Below the pieces are notes generated by a model, which was not told the origin of the DNA, searched no databases, and saw only the letters and a program-made list of their open reading frames with translations. A program made the position numbers and the translations under genes. From Micromonospora sp. HK10 (lineage in GTDB: Bacteria; Actinomycetota; Actinomycetes; Mycobacteriales; Micromonosporaceae): 35,478 nucleotides of DNA. The DNA lies in assembly GCF_000982955.1 (NCBI RefSeq), contig NZ_KQ058709.1, positions 5,701 through 41,178 of the forward strand, read 5' to 3'. Shown here in pieces: positions 18,915-26,050 of the stretch. Position 1 is the stretch's first letter. Each line of letters opens with the position of its first letter.

Positions 18915-18950
18915 ACGGCCGGTGGGACACCGTGGTGCCCCACCGGCCGT
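18915..18950 (-). terminator. terminator between the PRC-barrel gene and the phosphatase gene
   Basis: 18915-18926 pairs perfectly with 18939-18950 (12 pairs), with three further pairs inside. It lies 18 bases past the PRC-barrel stop codon on the minus strand and directly upstream of the phosphatase -10. Confidence 0.65.
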
Positions 18951-18967
18951 CGGTGCAGGTTTCTCCG

Positions 18968-19426
18968 TTACCGGGCGGTACCCGGCGGGATCGACGAGTA
19001 GGTGTCGTCGTAGTAACCGCCGAGCTTCTCCCGGTACGCCGGGTCCGTGTCGGTCGACTCGTCGTACTCGGGCGCGGCCTTGATCTGGTCCTTGCTCCGG
19101 TCGACGTAGACCTTCCGCTCGTCGTGGTCGACGTGGTTGACGGTGCCGGCCGGCAGCATGACCTTCTTACCGAAGATCCACGGACCGGTGTCCACCACGA
19201 GGAAACTGGAGTTCACCTCGTGACTGGCCCGGTCCACCTTGCCGATGCCACCGTCAGTCGCCTCCACCTTGTAGCCGACCAGGTCCATGCCGGTCACCCC
19301 GGCCTCGTCCCGGTAGCTCCACGGATCGAAGCGCCCGGCGGGCACGCCGCCCGCGAAGGCGCCCTGACCACCCTGGGTCAGCGGATCCGGCGTCCCGTGG
19401 GTCGTTCGAGGGTCGAGCCGCTCCAT
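18968..19426 (-). CDS. PRC-barrel domain protein
   Basis: This 152-residue cytoplasmic protein has a PRC-barrel domain at about residues 46-115 (MDLVGYKVEATDGGIGKVD, FLVVDTGPWIFGKKVMLP). The N-terminus is Gly/Pro-rich and the C-terminus is acidic and Tyr-rich (GGYYDDTYSS). PRC-barrel proteins of this actinobacterial type are often stress-induced; the molecular role is unknown. The ATG at 19424-19426 has AAAGGGAG upstream. A candidate alternative-sigma promoter precedes it, which fits stress control. Confidence 0.88.
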   Translation of the reverse strand: MERLDPRTTHGTPDPLTQGGQGAFAGGVPAGRFDPWSYRDEAGVTGMDLVGYKVEATDGGIGKVDRASHEVNSSFLVVDTGPWIFGKKVMLPAGTVNHVDHDERKVYVDRSKDQIKAAPEYDESTDTDPAYREKLGGYYDDTYSSIPPGTAR

Positions 19427-19480
19427 GGCGTCAACACTCCCTTTCTCGACTTATGGGGGATGTGCCTGTCGACCTGTTTG

Positions 19481-19505
19481 CTACCCGGTGCGGAGATCGT
19501 TACAC
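19481..19505 (-). promoter_or_regulatory. candidate stress-sigma (SigB/SigF-type) promoter of the PRC-barrel gene
   Basis: On the minus strand GTGT (19505-19502), a 15-base spacer, and GGGTAG (19486-19481) fit the GNNT-N14-16-GGGTAN pattern of actinobacterial general-stress sigma factors. The start would fall about 48 bases upstream of the ATG. Confidence 0.4.
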
Positions 19506-19512
19506 CTGGGAC

Positions 19513-20043
19513 TCAGGCCAGCGCGGCCTCCGCGTCCAGCGTCACCGCGGCGGCGTGCACCACCGCGGCGATCCGTAGCCCCTCGTGCACCTGCTCCCGG
19601 GTGAAACCGGCGGCCCGCAGGGTCTTCTCGTGCGACTCCAGACAGACGCCGCAGCCGGTGATCGCCGAGACGGCGAGGCACCAGAGCTCGAAGTCGCCCT
19701 TCTCCACACCTGGCCGGGCGATGATCTGCATCCGTAGCCGGGCCGGCATCGAGGCGTACTGCTCGTCGCCGATCAGGTGCTTGGCCCGGTAGTAGATGTT
19801 GTTCATCGCCATGATCGCGGCCGCGCCCTTGGCGGCCTCGACCGCCTCGGGCGTGAGGTGCCCGGCCGCCTCGGCGGCGATCTCCCGCAGCACCACGGGG
19901 TTGCGGGCCGCTACCGCGCAGGCCAGGGCGGTGCCCCAGGCCTGCTCCGGCTTCAGCGTCGAGGTGCCGACGGTCGAGCCGAGGTTGAGCTTGATGTCCT
20001 TGGCGTACCCGGGCAGGGCCGTCTTGACCGCGTCCAGACCCAT
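19513..20043 (-). CDS. ahpD: alkyl hydroperoxide reductase AhpD
   Basis: AhpD is the thiol reductant and adaptor that regenerates AhpC in actinobacteria, receiving electrons through dihydrolipoamide. It has 176 residues with the active-site set Glu119, Cys131, Cys134 and His138 (GCGVCLESHEKTL), matching the mycobacterial enzyme with an offset of one. The ATG at 20041-20043 lies two bases after the ahpC stop, so the pair is translated as an operon. A longer upstream frame is only the out-of-frame continuation through ahpC. Confidence 0.95.
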   Translation of the reverse strand: MGLDAVKTALPGYAKDIKLNLGSTVGTSTLKPEQAWGTALACAVAARNPVVLREIAAEAAGHLTPEAVEAAKGAAAIMAMNNIYYRAKHLIGDEQYASMPARLRMQIIARPGVEKGDFELWCLAVSAITGCGVCLESHEKTLRAAGFTREQVHEGLRIAAVVHAAAVTLDAEAALA

Positions 20044-20045
20044 GC

Positions 20046-20606
20046 TCAGGCCCCGGCCCCGGCGAGCAGCGCGTTGGCGTCCAGGGTGGCGCCGCCCTTG
20101 TTCCAGTTGCACGGGCAGAGTTCGTCGGTCTGCAGGGCGTCGAGCACCCGCAGCACCTCGGAGACGTTCCGGCCGACCGAGCCGGCGGTCACCATGGCGA
20201 ACTGGATCTCGTTGTTCGGGTCCACGATGAAGGTGGCCCGCTGGGCGACACCGTCCTCGCCGAGCACGCCACACGCCCCGGTCAGCTCGCGCTTGATGTC
20301 GCTGAGCATCGGGAAGGGCAGTTCCCGCAGGTCCGGGTGGTCCTTGCGCCAGGCGTAGTGGACGAACTCGTTGTCCACGGAGACGCCGAGGACCTGGGCG
20401 TCCCGGTCGGCGAACTCACCGTTCAGGCGGCCGAACTCGGCGATCTCGGTCGGGCAGATGAAGGTGAAGTCCTTCGGCCAGAAGAAGACCACCCGCCACT
20501 TGCCCTCGTAGGACTTGTGGTTGATCGTCTCGAACGCCTGGTCGGCGTCGAGCGACACGCAGGCGGTGAGTTCGTACTCGGGGAAGCGGTCACCGACGGT
20601 GAGCAC
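20046..20606 (-). CDS. ahpC: alkyl hydroperoxide reductase AhpC (peroxiredoxin)
   Basis: This two-Cys peroxiredoxin reduces hydrogen peroxide, alkyl peroxides and peroxynitrite in the cytoplasm. It has 186 residues, with peroxidatic Cys51 in DFTFICPTEIAEF and Cys164/Cys166 in DELCPCNW, the three-cysteine layout of actinobacterial AhpC that works with AhpD. The GTG start at 20604-20606 has a strong AGGAGG ribosome-binding site. No oxyR gene is adjacent in this window, in contrast to the common oxyR-ahpCD layout. The 236 bp to the cimA leader peptide include an AACTTGATCAGTT semi-palindrome at 20649-20661. Confidence 0.97.
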   Translation of the reverse strand: MLTVGDRFPEYELTACVSLDADQAFETINHKSYEGKWRVVFFWPKDFTFICPTEIAEFGRLNGEFADRDAQVLGVSVDNEFVHYAWRKDHPDLRELPFPMLSDIKRELTGACGVLGEDGVAQRATFIVDPNNEIQFAMVTAGSVGRNVSEVLRVLDALQTDELCPCNWNKGGATLDANALLAGAGA

Positions 20607-20833
20607 GGGTCCTCCTAGACAGCGGGTTGCCAGCGGCGCGAGGCCGCTAACTTGATCAGTTCCAGATACTTCCGCAGCCGGGTTTGCGCCGCTCGGCGGC
20701 CGGATGACTTGTGAAGTCGATCACCGGAACCGGCCGCCGCGGCGGATCTTGCCGGCGCCCGGGGTGCGACCACCCAGAGTCACCGTCCCGGGATGTGGGT
20801 TTTCCCTCCCATATCCGGGAGCGGAGTGGCAGA

Positions 20834-20875
20834 GTGGCCGTCGTGACCAGCTCCGTCCTGATCATTGGCAGCTAG
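20834..20875 (+). CDS. cimA leader peptide (MAVVTSSVLIIGS)
   Basis: This 13-codon frame opens with GTG at 20834, seven bases after a GGAG ribosome-binding site. It ends with TAG at 20873-20875. Six of 13 codons are branched-chain (Val, Val, Val, Leu, Ile, Ile), including the rare ATT; Val-2 of the three is a second possible GTG start at 20843. The stop codon abuts a hairpin and a terminator follows. The arrangement copies the ilvB leader upstream in the window. Confidence 0.75.
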   Translation: MAVVTSSVLIIGS

Positions 20876-20934
20876 CGCGCCGGCATCCCTCCCGCCGAGC
20901 GCGCAGACCTCCCGCATCCGCGGGGGGTCTTTTT
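20875..20934 (+). promoter_or_regulatory. cimA transcription attenuator
   Basis: The first hairpin pairs 20875-20884 with 20894-20904 (10 pairs, one bulged A) and begins on the last base of the leader stop codon. The terminator pairs 20905-20915 with 20920-20930 (11 pairs, one G-U, ATCC loop) and runs into TTTTT. The octamer CCTCCCGC occurs both in the first hairpin (20888-20895) and in the terminator's 5' arm (20908-20915). The terminator's 3' arm can therefore choose between two identical partners, a plausible switch. The 360-bp gap 20607-20966 contains only this leader, its upstream region and the ahpC upstream region. Confidence 0.78.
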
Positions 20935-20966
20935 GTTGCTCCCGCAGGTTCGAGACGAGGACTCCC

Positions 20967-22547
20967 ATGACCTTCCAGGTGTACGACACGACGTTGCGCG
21001 ACGGCGCGCAGCGCGAAGGGCTCAGCTACTCGGTCGTCGACAAGCTCGCGGTGGCCCGCCTGCTCGACGACCTCGGGGTCGGCTTCATCGAGGGCGGCTG
21101 GCCGGGCGCCGTACCGAAGGACACCGAGTTCTTCCGGCGGGCCCGCACCGAGCTGGACCTGAAGCACGCCGTCCTGGTCGCCTTCGGGGCCACCCGCAAG
21201 GCCGGCCTCGCGGTCGACGCCGACCCACAGGTGCGCGGGCTGCTCGACGCGGAGACCCCGGCCGTGGCGCTGGTCGCCAAGGCGGACCTGCGCCACGTCG
21301 AGCGGGCGCTGCGCACCACAGCCGAGGAGAACCTGGCCATGATCCGCGACACGGTCGCGTACCTGGTGGCACAGGGCCGGCGGGTCTTCGTCGACGGGGA
21401 GCACTTCTTCGACGGCTTCCGGCACGACCCGGCGTACACCGCCGCCGTGGCGGAGACCGCGCTCGCCGCCGGCGCCGAGCGGTTCGTCCTCTGCGACACC
21501 AACGGCGGCATGCTGCCGTCGCAGGTCACCGCCGCGATCACCGACCTCACCGCGCGGACCGCGATCGACCCGGCCCGGCTCGGCATGCACGCCCAGAACG
21601 ACACCGCGTGCGCGGTGGCCAACACGATCGCCGCGGTCGAGGCCGGCGTCCGGCACGTCCAGGGCACCGCCAACGGGTACGGCGAGCGCCCCGGCAACGC
21701 GGACCTCTTCGCGATCGTGGCCAACCTCCAGCTCAAGCTCGGCATGCCCGTCCTACCGGAGGGCTGCCTGGAACAGATGGTGCGGGTCTCGCACGCCATC
21801 GCCGAGATCGCCAACATCGCCCCCGACACCCACCAGGCGTACGTCGGGGCCGCCGCCTTCGCCCACAAGGCGGGGCTGCACGCGAGCGCTATCAAGGTCG
21901 ACCCGTTGCTCTACAACCACGTCGACCCGGCGGTGGTGGGCAACGACATGCGGATCCTGGTGACCGAGATGGCCGGCCGGGCCAGCATCGAGCTCAAGAG
22001 CCGCGAGCTGGGTGTGGATCTGGCCGGCCATCCGGAGGCGCTCGCCACGGTCACCAAACGGGTCAAGGAGCTGGAGGCCGGCGGCTGGTCGTTCGAGGCC
22101 GCCGACGCCTCCTTCGAGCTGCTGGTCCGCGCCGAGCTGCCGGACCGGGCCGTGCCGCGCCCGTTCGCCCTGGAGTCGTACCGGGTGCTGGTCGAGCACC
22201 GCGAGGACGGCGCTGTGGTCTCCGAGGCCACCGTGAAGATCCGGGTACGCGGCGAGCGGGTGATCGCCACCGCCGAGGGCAACGGCCCGGTCAACGCGCT
22301 GGACGAGGCGCTGCGGGTGGCGCTCGCCCGGCACTACCCGGAGCTGCGCGACTTCGAGCTGGCCGACTACAAGGTACGCATCCTGGAGGGCAGCCACGGC
22401 ACCGGCGCGGTCACCCGGGTGCTGGTGGAGACCGCCGGCGCCGGTCGGGACTGGACCACCGTGGGGGTGCACCCCAACGTGGTCGAGGCGAGCTGGCACG
22501 CCCTCGTGGACGCGCTCAGCTACGGGCTGGACCGGGCCCGGGTCTGA
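20967..22547 (+). CDS. cimA: citramalate synthase
   Basis: CimA (EC 2.3.3.21) condenses pyruvate and acetyl-CoA to (R)-citramalate, feeding a threonine-independent route to 2-ketobutyrate and isoleucine. It has 526 residues. An HMGL-like TIM barrel at about 1-270 carries DTTLRDGAQREG, VDGEHFFDGF, LCDTNGGMLP and HVQGTANGYGERPGNADL. A communication region around AAFAHKAGLHASAI follows, then a LeuA-type regulatory dimer domain at about 370-520, the expected site of end-product inhibition. It is longer than the LeuA-like homocitrate enzymes and matches the group annotated as citramalate synthases. The ATG at 20967 follows ACGAGGA. A hairpin overlaps the stop. Confidence 0.93.
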   Translation: MTFQVYDTTLRDGAQREGLSYSVVDKLAVARLLDDLGVGFIEGGWPGAVPKDTEFFRRARTELDLKHAVLVAFGATRKAGLAVDADPQVRGLLDAETPAVALVAKADLRHVERALRTTAEENLAMIRDTVAYLVAQGRRVFVDGEHFFDGFRHDPAYTAAVAETALAAGAERFVLCDTNGGMLPSQVTAAITDLTARTAIDPARLGMHAQNDTACAVANTIAAVEAGVRHVQGTANGYGERPGNADLFAIVANLQLKLGMPVLPEGCLEQMVRVSHAIAEIANIAPDTHQAYVGAAAFAHKAGLHASAIKVDPLLYNHVDPAVVGNDMRILVTEMAGRASIELKSRELGVDLAGHPEALATVTKRVKELEAGGWSFEAADASFELLVRAELPDRAVPRPFALESYRVLVEHREDGAVVSEATVKIRVRGERVIATAEGNGPVNALDEALRVALARHYPELRDFELADYKVRILEGSHGTGAVTRVLVETAGAGRDWTTVGVHPNVVEASWHALVDALSYGLDRARV

Positions 22548-22560
22548 GAGCGGGCCCGGT
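22531..22560 (+). terminator. cimA terminator hairpin overlapping the 3' end
   Basis: 22531-22540 pairs perfectly with 22551-22560; the loop contains the cimA TGA. Confidence 0.5.
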
Positions 22561-22625
22561 TCCAGGGTCGCCGGACGGTGGCGCCGCTGGTCGGGCGGGG
22601 ACGCTGACGCTGGTCCGCGGCCGGC

Positions 22626-22895
22626 TCAGCCGGCGGCGACCAGCGCCAGCGCGGCGAGCCCCGCGACCACCGCCGCGGCGGTCCGGCGCAGGGCGAGCGC
22701 CAGCGCCAGCGGCAGCAGGGCGCCGGCGGCGACGTACGGGGTGAAGGCGACCGCCTGTACCAGCGGCCCGCGCTCCAGGCCGGCGAGGCGGAGCACCGAC
22801 CAGGTTGCCGTCGGCAGCACGGCGAGCCAGCAGCCGACCGTCGTGGCCCGGCGCGCCCGGGTGGAGGTCCGTCCGGTACGGGTCACGGCGCTCAC
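22626..22895 (-). pseudogene. probable remnant of a membrane-anchored endonuclease/exonuclease/phosphatase protein, or a small membrane protein
   Basis: These 89 codons encode a basic N-terminus and three hydrophobic segments (about residues 18-35, 45-66 and 70-88), then stop. The order LPTATWSVLRLAGLERGPLVQAVAFTPYVAAG closely resembles the membrane N-terminus that precedes the catalytic domain in actinobacterial EEP-family proteins. Only about 78 bp separate the stop from the end of cimA, so no catalytic domain can follow. Either the gene was truncated or this is a genuine small membrane protein. The GTG start has TACGGT exactly six bases upstream on its strand, as for other leaderless starts here. 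Confidence 0.5.
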
Positions 22896-22958
22896 CGCGT
22901 CACCGTACCGGCCGGCGGGTCTGCCGGGCTGCCCACCGGCCCGGCCCGATCAATTCGT

Positions 22959-23005
22959 GAATGGCATTCCGTTCGCTTTTCACAATTTCGCCGAATGGTA
23001 TTCGG
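22959..23005 (+). promoter_or_regulatory. paired palindromic operator sites GAATGGYATTC
   Basis: GAATGGCATTC (22959-22969) and GAATGGTATTC (22993-23003, extended to CCGAATGGTATTCGG) are two near-identical palindromes with centres 34 bp apart. They lie in an AT-rich island about 30-70 bp upstream of a strong -35 box, which suggests cooperative binding of one transcription factor. Confidence 0.6.
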
Positions 23006-23030
23006 ATGCGTGACCCGCTAATGCGGGCTA

Positions 23031-23060
23031 TTGACCGTACGCATTTTCCGGTGCTAGGTT
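23031..23060 (+). promoter_or_regulatory. strong promoter of the secreted-protein gene
   Basis: TTGACC (23031-23036) and TAGGTT (23055-23060) with an 18-bp spacer form the best housekeeping-type promoter in the window. A CCCGC-TAAT-GCGGG inverted repeat lies just before the -35. The transcript would have a leader of about 195 bases before the ATG at 23262. That leader contains a GCAGAT/ATCTGC hairpin (23154-23173) and other small stems. I do not recognise a riboswitch family in it. This accounts for the 366-bp gap 22896-23261. Confidence 0.65.
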
Positions 23061-23261
23061 CCACCTGGTTGAGACGTCGCGACTCTCCGTAGTATCCCCA
23101 GTTCAAACCGGGTGCAGAATGTCGGCTCGGCCGATAATGACGGTGCGCTGAAAGCAGATTTCCGATGATCTGCCCAAGGCTGCGCCCGGTGCTCGCCACA
23201 GCCGCCCGGCCCGGTAGCGGGTCGGGTCGGATCACCACGGTCACGAATAGGGAGACCTGTC

Positions 23262-23795
23262 ATGGCGACATTCTTCAGACCCAAGGCGACGGTGGTGGCC
23301 CTCGCCGTCCTGACCCTCACCCTGGCCGGTGGCGGCATCGCCGTCGCGGCCCAGCCCAGCGCCAAGGCCCCGGCCGGCTCCGTCCAGCCCGGTGCCCGCC
23401 AGCCCGGCACCGGTAGCCAGCCGCCGGTGACCGCGGCCGCCGCCCGGCACGCGCGGGCGGCGCTGAGCGCCACCCTGGCGCCGCCGGCCGCCGGCAGCAC
23501 CGCGTGGGCGGTCGTGAGCCCCAACGGCGTGCTGCTCCAGCACTCCGCGAACGTGGTCTCCGCCCAGCGCTTCACCTGCTGCGGTGCGGGGCAGTACGAG
23601 GTCGTCCTCGACTACGACGTGCACCTGAAGGCGTTCACGGCCACCATCGGGACCAACGACCCGGCCAACGTCCCGCCGGCGGGCGAGGTCGCGGTCGCGC
23701 CCCGCTACCTGACCCCGAACGCCGTCTTCGTGCAGACCCGCAGCTCGTCGGGGAACGCCGCGGACCGGTCGTTCCACCTGGCCATCCACAACTGA
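23262..23795 (+). CDS. secreted protein of unknown function
   Basis: This 177-residue protein has a clear Sec-type signal peptide: basic start, hydrophobic core ATVVALAVLTLTLAGGGIAV, and AxA-like cleavage near residue 30. A Pro/Ala/Gly/Gln-rich linker spans about 31-60. The mature domain has an unusual adjacent cysteine pair (RFTCCGAGQYEVVLDYDV) and ends HLAIHN. No enzyme motif is visible. The ATG at 23262 follows AGGGAG. It stands alone, with its own strong promoter, possible operators, a long leader and a 16-bp terminator hairpin. Function unknown. Confidence 0.8.
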   Translation: MATFFRPKATVVALAVLTLTLAGGGIAVAAQPSAKAPAGSVQPGARQPGTGSQPPVTAAAARHARAALSATLAPPAAGSTAWAVVSPNGVLLQHSANVVSAQRFTCCGAGQYEVVLDYDVHLKAFTATIGTNDPANVPPAGEVAVAPRYLTPNAVFVQTRSSSGNAADRSFHLAIHN

Positions 23796-23805
23796 CCCGC
23801 GTCGA

Positions 23806-23840
23806 GGTGCCGGCCCCCGCCGACGGCGGGGGCCGGCACC
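23806..23840 (+). terminator. terminator of the secreted-protein gene
   Basis: Sixteen perfect pairs (23806-23821 with 23825-23840), GAC loop, followed by GTTTC. Confidence 0.75.
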
Positions 23841-23993
23841 GTTTCGGACCAGTCCGCTCCCGGCTGCGCCCTCCGGCGCCGCCCGCACCGTTGCGGCCCG
23901 GTCGGGGGAGTCATCCCGATCCGGGCCGGGAAGGGGCGGTCACGGGCGGAAAATCCGACGTTTGTCCGACCTCCGGCCCGGGAAGCAAGCACC

Positions 23994-25043
23994 GTGACGG
24001 ACATCTCGGACACCCTGGCCAGCGTGCCCAGCCCGGTCGAGGCCGACGCTAGCGGCGTCGAGCTGGAACAGACTCTCCTCGAGGTCAAACGCGTGATCGT
24101 CGGGCAGGATCGGCTCGTCGAACGGCTGCTCACCGCACTGGTGGCCGACGGGCACTGCCTGCTGGAGGGCGTACCCGGAGTGGCGAAGACGCTGGCCGCG
24201 CAGACCCTCGCCACCGTGGTCGGCGGCACCTTCTCCCGAGTCCAGTTCACCCCCGACCTGGTCCCGTCGGACATCGTCGGCACCCGCATCTACCGGGCCT
24301 CCACCGAGAGCTTCGACGTCGAACTGGGCCCCATCATGGCGAACCTGGTCCTCGCCGACGAGATCAACCGCGCCCCGGCCAAGGTGCAGTCGGCGCTGCT
24401 GGAGGCGATGGCCGAGCGGCAGGTCTCGATCGGCGGGCGGAGCTGGCCGGTCCCGGAACCGTTCCTGGTGCTGGCCACCCAGAACCCGATCGAGTCGGAG
24501 GGCGTCTACCAGCTTCCCGAGGCGCAGCGGGACCGGTTCCTCATGAAGGTCGTCGTCGACTACCCGACCGACGCCGACGAACTCGCCATCCTCTACCGGA
24601 TGAGCACCGGCCGACCCACCCCCCGGCAGGTCCTCGACCCGGTCCGGCTGCGCGCGCTTCAGCGCCGGGCCGCCGACGTCTTCGTGCACCACGCCCTCGC
24701 CGAGTACGTGGTCCGGCTCATCCTGGCCACCCGCGACCCGGGCCGGTTCGGGCTGGCGGAGGTCGCCCCGTTGCTGGCGTACGGGGCCAGCCCGCGGGCC
24801 ACCCTCGGCCTGGTCGCCGCGGCCCGCGCGCAGGCCCTGATCCGGGGACGGGAGTACGTCCTGCCCGAGGACGTCCGCGAACTCGCCGTCGACGTCCTCG
24901 CCCACCGGCTGGTGCTCTCCTTCGACGCGGTGGCCGACGGCGTCTCCGCCGAGTCGGTGGTCCGCCGGCTGGTCGAGGCGGTGCCGCCGCCCCGGGTGGT
25001 CGCCGGGCAGGCCGAGGTGGCGGCCGACCTGGCGGCGGCATGA
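23994..25043 (+). CDS. MoxR-family AAA+ ATPase
   Basis: This 349-residue MoxR-type ATPase is likely a chaperone or metal-insertion/assembly factor acting with VWA-domain partners. Walker A GVPGVAKT lies at residues 59-66 and Walker B LVLADE at 118-123. The sensor and arginine-finger regions include ATQNPIESEGVYQLPEAQRDRF. The C-terminal lid contains GASPRATLGLVAAARAQAL. The GTG at 23994 follows GGAAG with eight-base spacing. It is the first gene of a coupled module: its stop overlaps the next ATG by four bases (ATGA). The client complex is unknown. Confidence 0.93.
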   Translation: MTDISDTLASVPSPVEADASGVELEQTLLEVKRVIVGQDRLVERLLTALVADGHCLLEGVPGVAKTLAAQTLATVVGGTFSRVQFTPDLVPSDIVGTRIYRASTESFDVELGPIMANLVLADEINRAPAKVQSALLEAMAERQVSIGGRSWPVPEPFLVLATQNPIESEGVYQLPEAQRDRFLMKVVVDYPTDADELAILYRMSTGRPTPRQVLDPVRLRALQRRAADVFVHHALAEYVVRLILATRDPGRFGLAEVAPLLAYGASPRATLGLVAAARAQALIRGREYVLPEDVRELAVDVLAHRLVLSFDAVADGVSAESVVRRLVEAVPPPRVVAGQAEVAADLAAA

Positions 25044-26050
25044 GGCGCCGGCCCGCCGCGACCCTGCCCGAGCCGGGCCTGGCCGACCTGGCCCCGGACC
25101 AGCGGCTGCGCCGGCTCGAGCTGACCGTCTCCCGCCGGCTGGACGGGCTGCTGCACGGGCAGTACCGAGGGCTGCTGCCCGGCCCCGGCAGCGAGGTGGC
25201 CGGCAGCCGCGAGTACCGGCCCGGCGAGGACGAGGTGCGCCGGATGGACTGGGCGGTCACCGCCCGGACCACTGTGCCGCATGTCCGCGAGGTCGACGCC
25301 GACCGCGAGCTGACCACCTGGCTGCTGGTCGACGCCAGCCCGAGCATGGAGTACGGCACGGCCGCCCTGGACAAGCGGGAACTCGCGGTGGCCGCCGTGG
25401 CGGCGGTCGGCTTCCTCACCGCCGGCGTCGGCAACCGCCTCGGCGCCCAGGTGCTCGCGCCCGACGGCCTCCGCCGGTTCCCGGCCCGCAACGGGCGTAC
25501 CCACCTGCTCGGCCTGCTCCGGGCCCTGCTGGCCGCGCCCCGGCACGGCGGTTACGACGTGGACCGGCCGGGGACGCGGGCCGACCCGCCCACGCTGGTC
25601 GACGGCCTGGCCGGCGTGCAGCGGATGGCGACCCGGCGCGGGCTCGTGGTGGTCGTATCCGACTTCCTGGACGGGCTGCCGGACGACCCGGACGCCGCCC
25701 CGCCCTGGGAGGCCGCGCTGCGCCGGCTCGCCGTCCGGCACCAGGTGCTCGCCGTCGAGGTGACCGACCCGCGCGAGCTGGAACTGCCCGACGTCGGCCT
25801 GGTCACCCTGGTCGACCCGGAGACCGGCCGGCGCCGCGAGGTCTGGACCGGGGACCCCACCCTGCGGGAGCGGTACGCGCAGGCCGCCACCGCCCAGCGG
25901 GACCAGCTACGTCAGGCGCTGCGCCGGTCCGGGGCGACCCACCTGGCGCTGCGCACCGACCGGGACTGGAGCGCCGACATCGTGCGGCACGTGCACACCC
26001 AGCGCCGGCTGGCCACCGCGCCGGCCGCATCCCGCGGAGGTCGCGGATGA
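25040..26050 (+). CDS. DUF58 domain protein (VWA-like)
   Basis: This 336-residue protein has the DUF58 signature (SREYRPGEDEVRRMDW, about residues 56-71) and a VWA-like segment with metal-ion motif DASPS (98-102). Proteins of this family sit beside MoxR ATPases and VWA proteins and are thought to be assembly partners. No membrane anchor is evident, unlike some homologues. It is coupled to both neighbours by ATGA overlaps (25040-25043 and 26047-26050). Confidence 0.92.
   Translation: MRRRPAATLPEPGLADLAPDQRLRRLELTVSRRLDGLLHGQYRGLLPGPGSEVAGSREYRPGEDEVRRMDWAVTARTTVPHVREVDADRELTTWLLVDASPSMEYGTAALDKRELAVAAVAAVGFLTAGVGNRLGAQVLAPDGLRRFPARNGRTHLLGLLRALLAAPRHGGYDVDRPGTRADPPTLVDGLAGVQRMATRRGLVVVVSDFLDGLPDDPDAAPPWEAALRRLAVRHQVLAVEVTDPRELELPDVGLVTLVDPETGRRREVWTGDPTLRERYAQAATAQRDQLRQALRRSGATHLALRTDRDWSADIVRHVHTQRRLATAPAASRGGRG

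Noticed and set aside
20656..20865. 69-codon minus-strand frame upstream of ahpC
   Set aside because: It has no coding character, no ribosome-binding site and overlaps the cimA leader; it is treated as chance.
23067..23261. Cyclic-di-AMP (ydaO-type) or cyclic-di-GMP riboswitch before the secreted-protein gene
   Set aside because: I looked for the conserved blocks of these families and could not find them. The leader stays unassigned.
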